Shown piece after piece: positions 41,538 to 49,539 of a stretch of DNA of 64,000 nt. How positions within the stretch are numbered: position 1 is the stretch's first letter; each line of letters opens with the position of its first letter. The stretch covers positions 45,995 to 109,994 of the forward strand of contig JACPZD010000005.1 in the NCBI GenBank assembly GCA_016195665.1. The letters run 5' to 3'. Below the pieces are notes generated by a model. It was not told where the DNA came from and did no database searches. It worked only from the letters and a program-made list of their open reading frames with translations. A program made the translations under genes and the position numbers. Source of the stretch: Gammaproteobacteria bacterium (GTDB lineage: Bacteria > Pseudomonadota > Gammaproteobacteria > SURF-13).

Positions 41538-43829
41538 CTACTGACGCACAAGCCTTAGACCGTTAGCAACCACCAGAAGACTCGCTCCCATATCCGCGAA
41601 TACCGCCATCCACATCGTGCCCATGCCCAATAACGTGAGCACTAGAAACACGGCCTTGATGCCCAATGCCAGCGTGATGTTCTGTACCAGTACCGTTCGG
41701 GTGGTGCGCGACAGGCGAACAAAGCGCGCAATCTTGTTCAGGTCATCGTCCATCAGCGCCACGTCAGCAGTCTCGATAGCCGTATCGGTGCCAGCCGCGC
41801 CCATGGCAAAGCCGATGTCGGCTCGCGCCAGGGCGGGTGCATCGTTGATGCCGTCGCCCACCATGCCGACCTTGCCGCTCTGCGCGTAGCCTTCGATTGC
41901 GCGCAGCTTGTCCTCTGGCAGTTGATCGCCCAAGGCTTCGTCAATTTGAACCTGGGCCGCGATGGCTCGCGCGGTATGCGCGTTGTCGCCGGTTAGCATG
42001 ACTGTTTTAATGCCCAACTCATGTAGCGCCCGGATCGCGGCGCGGCTGCTGTCCTTGACCGTATCGGCTACTGCAAACAGGACGAGCACGCGCTCGCCAT
42101 CGGTAAGCGAAATGACCGTCTTTCCTTGCTCTTCCAATTCGCCGAGCTTTGCCTCCAAGAGAGGCGTGCACACACCGAGCTCATGGATCAGCCGATGGTT
42201 GCCAAGCTGGTACGACACGCCGCCAACCGTTCCGCGCACGCCTCGCCCTGGAATGGCGGCGAAGTCGGCCACATCAAAGAGGACGGTGCCGTTCTGCTGT
42301 CCGGCTATGGCTATGGCGTGGGAGACAGGGTGGTCGGAGCGTGCGGCGAGACTGGTCGCAATGCGAACAGCATCCAGTCCGGTCGATTGCTCCGGCAAGA
42401 CAGTATCGGTCAACGCCGGTTTGCCGTGCGTGATGGTGCCGGTCTTGTCGAATGCCAGCCATGCGAGCTTGTGGCCTTCTTCGAGATAAACACCGCCCTT
42501 GACCAAAATGCCGTGGCGGGCCGCTGCGGCCAGACCGCTGACAATGGTGATGGGAGTCGAAATAACCAGGGCGCACGGACAGGCAATGACCAGCAGAACC
42601 AGCGCCCGGTATATCCAATCGTGCCAGCCTCCACCAAGCAGAAGCGGCGGCACAAGGGCCACTGCTAAGGCGAAGGCAAACACTGCTGGCGTGTAGACCT
42701 TGGCGAACTGATCGACGAAGCGCTGGGTTGGCGCACGTGCGCCTTGAGCTTCTTCGACCGCATGAATGATACGTGCTAGGGTCGAATGCGTGGATTCCGC
42801 AGTGACCCGGAATTCAAATGAGCCAGATTCGTTGATTGTCCCGGCGAACACACTGTCGCCAGTCGATTTCTCAACCGGCAAGCTCTCGCCAGTAATGGGA
42901 GCTTGGTTGATGCTCGACCGCCCAGCCGTCACCACGCCATCGAGGGCGACGCGCTCACCCGGTTTGACCCGCACGATTTGGCCGATGGCAACAGCCTTGG
43001 CCGGCATATCTGCCCATTTGCCGTCCGCCTGCTGCACTGTTGCCAGCTCAGGCGTGAGCTGCACCAAACTGCGGATGGCATTGCGTGCCCGATCAAGCGA
43101 CTTCGCTTCGATCAACTCGGCAAGAGTGAACAGAACCATGACCATTGCCGCTTCCGGCCACTGCCGCAGCAATACCGCACCAGTCACGGCAATGCTCATA
43201 AGGGCATTGATATTGAGATTGCCGTGGCGCAATGCGATCCAGCCCTTTTGATAAGTGCCCATGCCGCTGATGATGATGGCAACAAGTGCCAGGAGTGCTG
43301 CCAACCATTCTGGCAAGCCAATCCAATGGATGGTTTCCGCACCCAGAGCGGCCACGCCGGCCAGTGCCAACGGCCACCAAGGGCTTACCGACCGCCTCGG
43401 TGGCGCGCCGCCTTGGCTGCTTGTCTCCATCGGCTCGGTACTCATGCCCAAGTCGCGGATGGCCGCCTCAACGGCGGGTAGCGTGTCGTTCCGATGAACA
43501 ACGGTCAGCACTCGCTGCATGAGGTTGAATTCCAGCCCTTGCACTGCGGCCATGCCACCCAGCTTATTGCGGATCAACGCTTCCTCGGTTGGGCAATCCA
43601 TCTGGGCAACGCGTAGACGAGTGAGTGTGCAGCCGGCCGGAATATTGGCCGAGATTGGACGCGTGTCGTCTGATGGCATCGCTTGTAACGGATCGGCAGC
43701 GCAGCACTCATGACCATGGCCGTGCGAATGCCCACGATCGTGATGAGAGTGCAAATCGTCGTGAGCGTGGGAATGGTCGTGGCCGCAAGTGTGGTGAGCA
43801 TGGGTAGTTTTTACGGGGCGATAGAGCAT
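41538..43829 (-). CDS. cadA: Zn/Cd/Pb-exporting P1B-type ATPase
   Basis: 763 residues. A His-rich tail (15 His between residues 10 and 40, such as HDHSHAHDDLHSHHDRGHSH) precedes an HMA-like domain with QMDCPTEEALIRNKL (about 70-130). TGES is at about 313, the transmembrane metal site CPC at about 417-419 (VIACPCALVISTPITI), DKTGTITHGKP at about 461, and GDGINDAPALARADIGFAMG. The DCPTEE and CPC motifs point to Zn2+/Cd2+/Pb2+. It is divergent from cadR, with a MerR-type promoter between. The start ATG is at MLYRPVKTTHAHH. Confidence 0.95.
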   Translation of the reverse strand: MLYRPVKTTHAHHTCGHDHSHAHDDLHSHHDRGHSHGHGHECCAADPLQAMPSDDTRPISANIPAGCTLTRLRVAQMDCPTEEALIRNKLGGMAAVQGLEFNLMQRVLTVVHRNDTLPAVEAAIRDLGMSTEPMETSSQGGAPPRRSVSPWWPLALAGVAALGAETIHWIGLPEWLAALLALVAIIISGMGTYQKGWIALRHGNLNINALMSIAVTGAVLLRQWPEAAMVMVLFTLAELIEAKSLDRARNAIRSLVQLTPELATVQQADGKWADMPAKAVAIGQIVRVKPGERVALDGVVTAGRSSINQAPITGESLPVEKSTGDSVFAGTINESGSFEFRVTAESTHSTLARIIHAVEEAQGARAPTQRFVDQFAKVYTPAVFAFALAVALVPPLLLGGGWHDWIYRALVLLVIACPCALVISTPITIVSGLAAAARHGILVKGGVYLEEGHKLAWLAFDKTGTITHGKPALTDTVLPEQSTGLDAVRIATSLAARSDHPVSHAIAIAGQQNGTVLFDVADFAAIPGRGVRGTVGGVSYQLGNHRLIHELGVCTPLLEAKLGELEEQGKTVISLTDGERVLVLFAVADTVKDSSRAAIRALHELGIKTVMLTGDNAHTARAIAAQVQIDEALGDQLPEDKLRAIEGYAQSGKVGMVGDGINDAPALARADIGFAMGAAGTDTAIETADVALMDDDLNKIARFVRLSRTTRTVLVQNITLALGIKAVFLVLTLLGMGTMWMAVFADMGASLLVVANGLRLVRQ

Positions 43830-43858
43830 GGCGCGTTCCAATCGTCTGAATATTGCGC

Positions 43859-43889
43859 ATTTCACACCCTGAAGTTACTATAGGGTCAA
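43859..43889 (-). promoter_or_regulatory. MerR-type cadA promoter and CadR operator
   Basis: On the minus strand, TTGACC (-35) and TGAAAT (-10) are separated by 19 bp, the overlong spacing of MerR-family promoters. The spacer holds the dyad ACCCTATAGT-A-ACTTCAGGGT (43866-43886), with ACCCT/AGGGT ends and AGT/ACT centre. The divergent cadR lies 19 bp away from the dyad, so CadR would control both directions. Confidence 0.85.
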
Positions 43890-43907
43890 GCGTTTTGGAG
43901 CCTCCCC

Positions 43908-44339
43908 ATGAAAATCGGTGAACTTGCCCTGGTGGCGCAGTGCACGGTGGAAACCGTGCGTTACTACGAAAAGGAAGGGTTGCTGCCCGCACCAGCACGG
44001 ACGGCAGCCAACTACCGTAGCTATGGCGATTACCACGTCGAGCGTCTCCGCTTCATTCGCAGCTGTCGTGCTTTGGATATGACGCATGAGGAAATCCGTG
44101 CGCTGCTGGGTCTGATGGACCAGCCTGCCGGTGATTGTGGCGGCGTCAATCAACTATTGGATGAGCACATCGCCCACGTTGATGTGCGTATCGCTGAGCT
44201 GTCCCAGCTCAAGCAGCAGCTCAGCGAGTTGCGTCAGTGCTGTCAAAGAGAGCAAGCCGTGGATGCATGCGGCATCTTGCAGGGGCTAGCATCAATGAAA
44301 ACAGAACCACGGCATAAACGGCATACCCATGTCGGGTGA
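43908..44339 (+). CDS. cadR: Cd(II)/Pb(II)-responsive MerR-family regulator
   Basis: 143 residues. The N-terminal winged helix-turn-helix begins MKIGELALVAQCTVETVRYY and is followed by a long dimerisation helix. C77 (in PAGDCGGVN), C112 and C121 match the three-cysteine metal site of CadR/PbrR. The C-terminal tail RHKRHTHVG is basic and His-rich, as in CadR. A GGAG site precedes the ATG. It is divergent from cadA and presumably untwists the overlong promoter when metal binds. Confidence 0.93.
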   Translation: MKIGELALVAQCTVETVRYYEKEGLLPAPARTAANYRSYGDYHVERLRFIRSCRALDMTHEEIRALLGLMDQPAGDCGGVNQLLDEHIAHVDVRIAELSQLKQQLSELRQCCQREQAVDACGILQGLASMKTEPRHKRHTHVG

Positions 44340-44428
44340 ACAAGGCTTAGCGTACGATTTTTTCTGTTTCGTGAGCTGCCCCCAAAACGCGCGCAGCGTG
44401 CGTTCGAGCTGGGTTCAGGTAGCGCTGA

Positions 44429-44470
44429 TTAGGTAGGAAACGTCAGCGTGACAGCCGTGCCGCGATCAGG
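44429..44470 (-). pseudogene. 3' relic of a heavy-metal sensor kinase gene
   Basis: Read on the minus strand it encodes PDRGTAVTLTFPT and a stop, the end of a CusS/CzcS-like kinase. The 37 bp at 44434-44470 match 61071-61107, the end of the intact kinase in this window, with three mismatches. The rest of the gene is gone. Confidence 0.75.
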
Positions 44471-44603
44471 CGACAACAACCGAGGCCGTAAGCGGGCCGC
44501 GCACCCGATCACGAGATTGCTGCGCTGTCTGGTGGTGGAAATGGATTCCGTCCCCGGCAGCTTCGCTGACCAGAGGTACCGGATCGCTCCGAGTCGGCGG
44601 CCG

Positions 44604-44620
44604 CTAATTCCTGGCTAATT
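44604..44620 (+). promoter_or_regulatory. Candidate PmrA/QseB-type response regulator box
   Basis: CTAATT-N5-CTAATT is a direct repeat with an 11-bp period (the repeat extends to GCTAATTC on both copies). OmpR-family regulators of the PmrA/QseB group bind such half-sites. TATCTT starts 9 bp downstream (44630) and could be the -10 of the promoter for the COG4705 genes and the following regulator gene. Confidence 0.5.
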
Positions 44621-44639
44621 CTCGATTGCTATCTTTCCC

Positions 44640-44661
44640 GTCACGCGAGTGTCCGCGTGAC
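44640..44661 (+). promoter_or_regulatory. Leader hairpin upstream of the first COG4705 gene
   Basis: GTCACGCG and CGCGTGAC form a perfect 8-bp stem around a 6-nt loop, 38 bp before the ATG. It has no following T-run on the plus strand, so a terminator is unlikely. It could be a leader structure or a dyad operator. Confidence 0.4.
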
Positions 44662-44699
44662 CTGAAATTATCGTGAACCCCAGGAGAATCAAAATTAAA

Positions 44700-45473
44700 A
44701 TGCTTACGCGCGAAGACGCATTGCACATGCTGAACAAAGTGCCGGAAGTCACGCTTTACTTCTGGATCATCAAGATCATGGCCACCACTGTCGGCGAAAC
44801 CGGGGCCGACTTCCTCAGCTTCAACCTGAAATTCGGGCTGACCGGGACATCCGTCGTCATGGCCTTCCTGCTGTCGGTTTCCCTGCTTATGCAGCTGCGG
44901 GCCAAGAAATACGTCCCGTGGCTATACTGGGTTAACGTCGTGCTGATCAGCATCGTCGGCACCCTCGTCACCAACAACCTGGTGGATAACTTCGGCGTCG
45001 CACTGGAAACAGCCACGGCGGTATTCGGCCTGGCCCTGCTGGCGACGTTCGCCCTCTGGTACGCCAGCGAGAAAACGCTGTCGATCCACTCCATCTTCAC
45101 GACCAAGCGCGAGCTGTTCTACTGGGCGGCCATCCTGTTCACGTTTGCCCTGGGCACCGCGGCGGGAGACCTCGTCGCCGAGAGCATGAAACTCGGCTAC
45201 GCCCATTCGGCCCTCGTGTTTGGCGCGATGATCGCCGCCGTCACTGTGGCTTATTCCGGGCTCAAGGCCAATGCCGTCCTGGCTTTCTGGTTCGCCTACG
45301 TGCTGACGCGTCCCCTGGGCGCCTCCTGTGGCGATTGGCTGTCCCAGCCGATCAAGAACGGCGGGTTGGGGATGGGCACCGTGACGACGAGCCTGATGTT
45401 TCTCGCGACCATTCTCAGCCTGGTTGTTTTTCTGAGTGTGACCCGCAGGGACGTGATGCCCCGGACAGCTTGA
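44700..45473 (+). CDS. COG4705-type polytopic membrane protein, first paralogue
   Basis: 257 residues from the ATG at MLTREDALHMLNKVPEVTLY; a GTG nine codons upstream is possible. About eight membrane helices come in two halves, each with a repeated motif: KVPEVTLYFWIIKIMATTVG then ETGADFLSF in the first, and WAAILFTFALGTAAGDLVAE in the second, plus a third related block GASCGDWLSQP. The conserved Glu/Asp in membrane segments suggests ion or small-solute handling. No function is established for the family. A paralogue follows 148 bp downstream. Confidence 0.8.
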   Translation: MLTREDALHMLNKVPEVTLYFWIIKIMATTVGETGADFLSFNLKFGLTGTSVVMAFLLSVSLLMQLRAKKYVPWLYWVNVVLISIVGTLVTNNLVDNFGVALETATAVFGLALLATFALWYASEKTLSIHSIFTTKRELFYWAAILFTFALGTAAGDLVAESMKLGYAHSALVFGAMIAAVTVAYSGLKANAVLAFWFAYVLTRPLGASCGDWLSQPIKNGGLGMGTVTTSLMFLATILSLVVFLSVTRRDVMPRTA

Positions 45474-45621
45474 GCATGCCGGGGTTCGCACTTCCGGCGT
45501 TTGGCAGCGCCTGGCCCATCCTTGGCGAAGAGCGCCGCTTCGTTGCGCCGGTGGTATGCTGCCTGCAACGCCCTTACCGGTGCATATTTTCCGGGTTGAT
45601 TGAGAAAGGCTGGGTGAGACA

Positions 45622-46443
45622 ATGAACGCAAGTGAACATGGATTTCGTATGAAAAACACGACTAAAGAGACATTGAGCAAGGTTCCGGAGGTCACGCTGA
45701 TTTTCTGGATCATCAAGATCGCGGCCACCACCCTGGGAGAAACGGGCGGTGATGCCGTCTCGATGTCGATGAACCTCGGCTATCTAGTCGGCACGGGGAT
45801 ATTCGCGGTGATTTTTCTCCTGGCCGTGGCTGCTCAGATCAGGGCGAAGCGCTTTCATCCGCTTCTGTATTGGACGACCATCATCGCCACCACCACCGTC
45901 GGTACGACGCTGGCGGACTTCGCCGACCGCTCCCTTGGGATTGGCTACATGGGCGGAGCGACCCTGCTGTTCGTGCTGCTGATGGCATCCCTGGCGATCT
46001 GGTACAAGACGCTGGGTTCCGTCTCGGTGGATAGCGTCGGATCGCCGAAATCGGAAATGTTCTACTGGGTGACCATCATGTTTTCCCAGACCCTCGGCAC
46101 TGCGTTGGGCGACTGGACAGCTGACACGGCTGGGCTCGGCTACGGGGGAGGCGCCATCGTGTTCGGCGCCTTGCTGTTGATCGTCGTCTCTGCTTACCTT
46201 TGGACCCGGATTTCCCACACGGTGTTGTTCTGGGCGGCCTTCATCCTGACCCGTCCGCTGGGCGCGGTGGTGGGGGATTTTCTGGACAAGCCCATCGCAT
46301 CCGGTGGGCTGGCCTTGAGCCGCTATACCGCATCGGCGGTGCTGCTGGCATTCATCCTTCTGTGCATCGCTCTGTTCCGGCAGCGGCCGGCCCGGCATGA
46401 GCCTCGACGTTCAAGTAATAATGTCTCGCTGGGTAGTGAATGA
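45622..46443 (+). CDS. COG4705-type polytopic membrane protein, second paralogue
   Basis: 273 residues. It shares SKVPEVTLIFWIIKIAATTL-GETGGDAVS, the internal FSQTLGTALGDWTADTAGLG and GAVVGDFLDKPIASGGL with the first paralogue, confirming a tandem duplication that has diverged considerably. About eight helices are predicted. The response regulator gene begins 19 bp later, so it belongs to the same transcription unit. Conserved GET and GD acidic sites lie in or near membrane segments. Confidence 0.8.
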   Translation: MNASEHGFRMKNTTKETLSKVPEVTLIFWIIKIAATTLGETGGDAVSMSMNLGYLVGTGIFAVIFLLAVAAQIRAKRFHPLLYWTTIIATTTVGTTLADFADRSLGIGYMGGATLLFVLLMASLAIWYKTLGSVSVDSVGSPKSEMFYWVTIMFSQTLGTALGDWTADTAGLGYGGGAIVFGALLLIVVSAYLWTRISHTVLFWAAFILTRPLGAVVGDFLDKPIASGGLALSRYTASAVLLAFILLCIALFRQRPARHEPRRSSNNVSLGSE

Positions 46444-46462
46444 AGGGTGAGGAGACGGGACG

Positions 46463-47137
46463 ATGCGCATCCTGCTGGTCGAAGACGACCCGATGATCGG
46501 TGAGGCGGTGTCAATGGCCCTCAAGGATGCCGCCTACGCCGTGGACTGGGTGACGGACGGCGCTGCCGCCGACAACGCATTGCGTCACGGCGAGCATCAG
46601 GCCGTCTTGCTCGACTTGGGCCTGCCCAAACGCGATGGACTGGAAGTGCTGCGGCGGCTGCGGCAAGAGGGCAACGCGGCGCCGGTCATCGTCATTACCG
46701 CCCGCGACGGCGTGGATGACAGGATCAAAGGGCTTGATTTCGGGGCCGACGACTATCTGGTGAAGCCGTTCGATGTCAACGAATTGCTGGCTCGTCTCCG
46801 GGCGGTCATCCGCCGCCAGGGCGGACAGGCCGCGCCGGTATTGACCAACGGCAAGATCAGCCTCGACCCGGCAACAAGGGAGGCTCGCTGCGGCGATGTC
46901 GTGGAACTGCTCAGCGCGCGGGAGTTCGCCTTGTTGCATGCGCTGCTCTTGCGCCCGGGCGCGATCCTCACTCGCGCTGAGCTGGAGGAGCGGATTTACG
47001 GCTGGAATGAGGAGGTGGAGAGCAACGCCGTGGATTTCCTGATCCACGGCGTGCGCAGGAAACTCGGCGCCGATGTCATCAAGAACGTGCGCGGTGCGGG
47101 CTGGATGGTGGCGCGGCAAGATACGGCGGAGAAATAA
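46463..47137 (+). CDS. OmpR-family response regulator (QseB/PmrA-like)
   Basis: 224 residues. The receiver (about 1-120) has EDD at residues 7-9, the phospho-acceptor Asp in AVLLDLGLPKRDG and the Lys in DDYLVKPFDVNELLARLRA. The winged helix (about 125-220) has LSAREFALLHALLLRPGAIL and NAVDFLIHGVRRKLG. No kinase gene is adjacent; the fitting partner is the QseC-like kinase at 59733, at the far end of the same cluster. It is followed 2 bp later by a TolC gene. Confidence 0.92.
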   Translation: MRILLVEDDPMIGEAVSMALKDAAYAVDWVTDGAAADNALRHGEHQAVLLDLGLPKRDGLEVLRRLRQEGNAAPVIVITARDGVDDRIKGLDFGADDYLVKPFDVNELLARLRAVIRRQGGQAAPVLTNGKISLDPATREARCGDVVELLSAREFALLHALLLRPGAILTRAELEERIYGWNEEVESNAVDFLIHGVRRKLGADVIKNVRGAGWMVARQDTAEK

Positions 47138-47139
47138 CA

Positions 47140-48489
47140 ATGAAACATGGAATGTTGCCGCTGGTACTGATCATGGCGGGGCTGGCGGGCTGCGCGAGCT
47201 ACACGCCAAAATCTCTGCCGGAGCGCGCGAACCCAGCGCCATCGGTTGCCGCCATCGAAGTGGCGCCGGAGCGATTGCCCTTTCGCGACCTGTCTTCGCA
47301 TCGCTTCAATACCGCCGATGGTCTGGACATGACCGAGGTGGCCATGCTGGCGGTGGCCAACAATCCGCAGCTCAAGGTGACTCGCGACGAGGCCGGCATC
47401 GCACGCGCCCAGGCCTTTGCCGCAGGGCTTTTACCCGACCCGCAAATGAGTTTCAGCAGTGATTTCCCGACCAACGGGACATCCGGCAATACCAGCGCCT
47501 TCCTTCTGGGACTGAACTACGATGTGAGGGCATTGCTCACGCATTCTGCCGTCAAGAATGCAGCGCAGGCGGCAGAGCGGCAGACCGATCTCAACCTGCT
47601 GTGGCAGGAATGGCAGGTGGTTGGACAGGCGCGCCTGCTGTTCGCACGCAGTCTGGGCCAGCAACAACTTCTGACTGTGCTGAAAAAAGAACGCGCCCTT
47701 GTGTTTTCCCGCTACCAACGCACGCAAGCGGCTTTGGTCCAGGGCAACTTCACTCTGGACGCGGCCAATGTCGATCTCGCCACGCTGCAAACGCTTGATA
47801 CCGGCATCAACGATCTTTCGCGCCAGATCAGCAGCAATCTACACGGCCTGAACGCGCTCCTCGGCCTCGCACCGAATGTCCACCTGCACCTCATCGGCGA
47901 TGCTCAGCTGCCGACCCTTGATGAAGCCAGGATAAGTTCGGACATTGAGAAAATCGGCGAGCGGCGTCCCGACCTGCTCGCCCTCCAGGCGGGTTACGAA
48001 AGCCAGGAGCAACGCTTCCGGCAGGCAGTGCTGGCGCAGTTCCCCGCGCTCAACATCGGCCTGACCCGCGCGCGGGATACTTCCGGCCTTTATACCCAGG
48101 GTTTCGGCATTACCCTCAGCTTGCCCATCTTCAATCGCAACCGGGGCAATGTCGCCATCGAAAAGGCCACGCGTCAGCGCCTTCATGACGAGTACCAAAT
48201 GCGAATCAACAGTGCCGCTGCCGATATCGCCCGTATTCTGCAAGACCAGAAACTGCTCGAAAAGCAGCTGCAAAACGTGGCGTTCGGCGTGGATGTGCTT
48301 GCCCATGCCGCAGACAATGCCCAGGCCGCTTTCGATGCGGGCAACATCGACATGCTGGCATATACCAATCTGCGCACCGCCTTGCTGGCCAAGCAGGCAG
48401 AGGCGATAACGCTTAAGCAGACCCTGCTGGAACAGCGCGTGGCTCTGTTGACGTTAATCGGCGGCGAACTTCCCGTCCGGAACAAGTAA
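47140..48489 (+). CDS. TolC-family outer-membrane efflux lipoprotein, second set
   Basis: 449 residues. The lipoprotein signal MKHGMLPLVLIMAGLAGC (Cys18) is followed by two OEP repeats of long helices (KVTRDEAGIARAQAFAAGLL, GYESQEQRFRQAVLAQFPAL) and the strand segment GFGITLSLPIFNRNRGNVAI. It starts 2 bp after the regulator stop and heads an efflux operon with adaptor and RND pump. It is only generally similar to the TolC at 39969, so the two sets are not recent duplicates. Confidence 0.9.
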   Translation: MKHGMLPLVLIMAGLAGCASYTPKSLPERANPAPSVAAIEVAPERLPFRDLSSHRFNTADGLDMTEVAMLAVANNPQLKVTRDEAGIARAQAFAAGLLPDPQMSFSSDFPTNGTSGNTSAFLLGLNYDVRALLTHSAVKNAAQAAERQTDLNLLWQEWQVVGQARLLFARSLGQQQLLTVLKKERALVFSRYQRTQAALVQGNFTLDAANVDLATLQTLDTGINDLSRQISSNLHGLNALLGLAPNVHLHLIGDAQLPTLDEARISSDIEKIGERRPDLLALQAGYESQEQRFRQAVLAQFPALNIGLTRARDTSGLYTQGFGITLSLPIFNRNRGNVAIEKATRQRLHDEYQMRINSAAADIARILQDQKLLEKQLQNVAFGVDVLAHAADNAQAAFDAGNIDMLAYTNLRTALLAKQAEAITLKQTLLEQRVALLTLIGGELPVRNK

Positions 48490-48498
48490 GGGCACACC

Positions 48499-49539
48499 AT
48501 GAAAGAAAAATTGTTGGCGATGATGCTGGCCATCGTGATGAATCTGCCCCTGGCGGCATCGGCTGCGACTGCCGTTGATGAGCCGAGCGTGCTGGTCAAA
48601 ACCGAGGCGTTGCGCAAGCAAATGGTGTCCGAAACCCTCACCGTCTATGGAACGGTGATGCCCGCCACCGGCGCGGCTGAGAACGTGAGTTTTCCGCGCC
48701 CGGTGCAGGTCGCCCGTCTGCTGGTGGCGCCGGGGCAGGTGGTGAGGCGTGGCGAACCCTTGCTGGAACTGTCCACCGAGGCGACTGCGGCAGCGGCTTA
48801 TCGTCAGGCCGAATCGGCGGAGACTTTCGCGCAGGGCGAACTCAAGCGCATGGAGGATCTGGCAGCCCAGCAACTGGCTACCCACTCCCAGGTTGCCGCG
48901 GCCCGCAAGGCTTTACAGGATGCGCAGTCTGCCCTGGCGGCCCAGCAGAAACTGGGTGCCGGACTCAACAATCAGACCGTGAAAGCACCCTTTGATGCGT
49001 TGGTGGCGGCTATCAGCGTACAGCAAGGAGACCGAATCCAGCCCGGCGCAACGGTAATGCAACTGGCGCGATCGGGCGCGCTGCGTGCGCTGCTGGGCGT
49101 CGAGCCTGAAGATGCGGGCCGGGTGCGGGTAGGGATGCCGATACGGCTGTCCTCAGTATTCAGTAGCGGGGAAACCGTGAATGCCACGGTGTCACAGGTC
49201 TTCGGCGCAATCAATCCCCAGACGCGCCTGGTGGACGTGGCGACACGGCTTGCGGGCCCAACCAGGGGACTGCTGCCGGGCATGCAGGTGCGCGGGCTTA
49301 TCGACCTCGGTGGCCAGGAAAGCTGGGTCGTGTCACGTTCTGCCGTGCTGCAGGATGGGCGGGGCGCCTATCTGTACCAGGTGAGCGATGGGCACGCCAA
49401 ACGCGTTGACGTTACGGTCGGCGTGGAAAGCGGCGGTATCGTTGCGGTGTCGGGCAAGCTGGATGAGCGCCTCAAGGTAGTGGTGCTCGGCAACTACGAG
49501 TTGAAGGATGGCATGGTCGTGCGGGAGAAGGCACGATGA
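48499..49539 (+). CDS. RND efflux periplasmic adaptor, second set
   Basis: 346 residues. A signal peptide (MMLAIVMNLPLAASAAT) is followed by the first lipoyl half VSFPRPVQVARLLVAPGQVV-RRGEPLLEL, a helical hairpin (about 100-150), the second lipoyl half NNQTVKAPFDALVAAISVQQGDRIQPG, the beta barrel and a membrane-proximal domain. It is a standard HlyD/AcrA-type adaptor. The RND gene overlaps its end by 4 bp. Confidence 0.92.
   Translation: MKEKLLAMMLAIVMNLPLAASAATAVDEPSVLVKTEALRKQMVSETLTVYGTVMPATGAAENVSFPRPVQVARLLVAPGQVVRRGEPLLELSTEATAAAAYRQAESAETFAQGELKRMEDLAAQQLATHSQVAAARKALQDAQSALAAQQKLGAGLNNQTVKAPFDALVAAISVQQGDRIQPGATVMQLARSGALRALLGVEPEDAGRVRVGMPIRLSSVFSSGETVNATVSQVFGAINPQTRLVDVATRLAGPTRGLLPGMQVRGLIDLGGQESWVVSRSAVLQDGRGAYLYQVSDGHAKRVDVTVGVESGGIVAVSGKLDERLKVVVLGNYELKDGMVVREKAR

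Larger units (their letters stand above)
44340..44699. other. Intergenic region: kinase relic, response-regulator box, hairpin
   Basis: No gene is seen. It contains a 3' fragment of a histidine kinase gene (44429-44470), a direct repeat resembling a PmrA/QseB box (44604-44620) and an 8-bp hairpin (44640-44661). It separates the cad unit from the plus-strand cluster. Confidence 0.7.
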
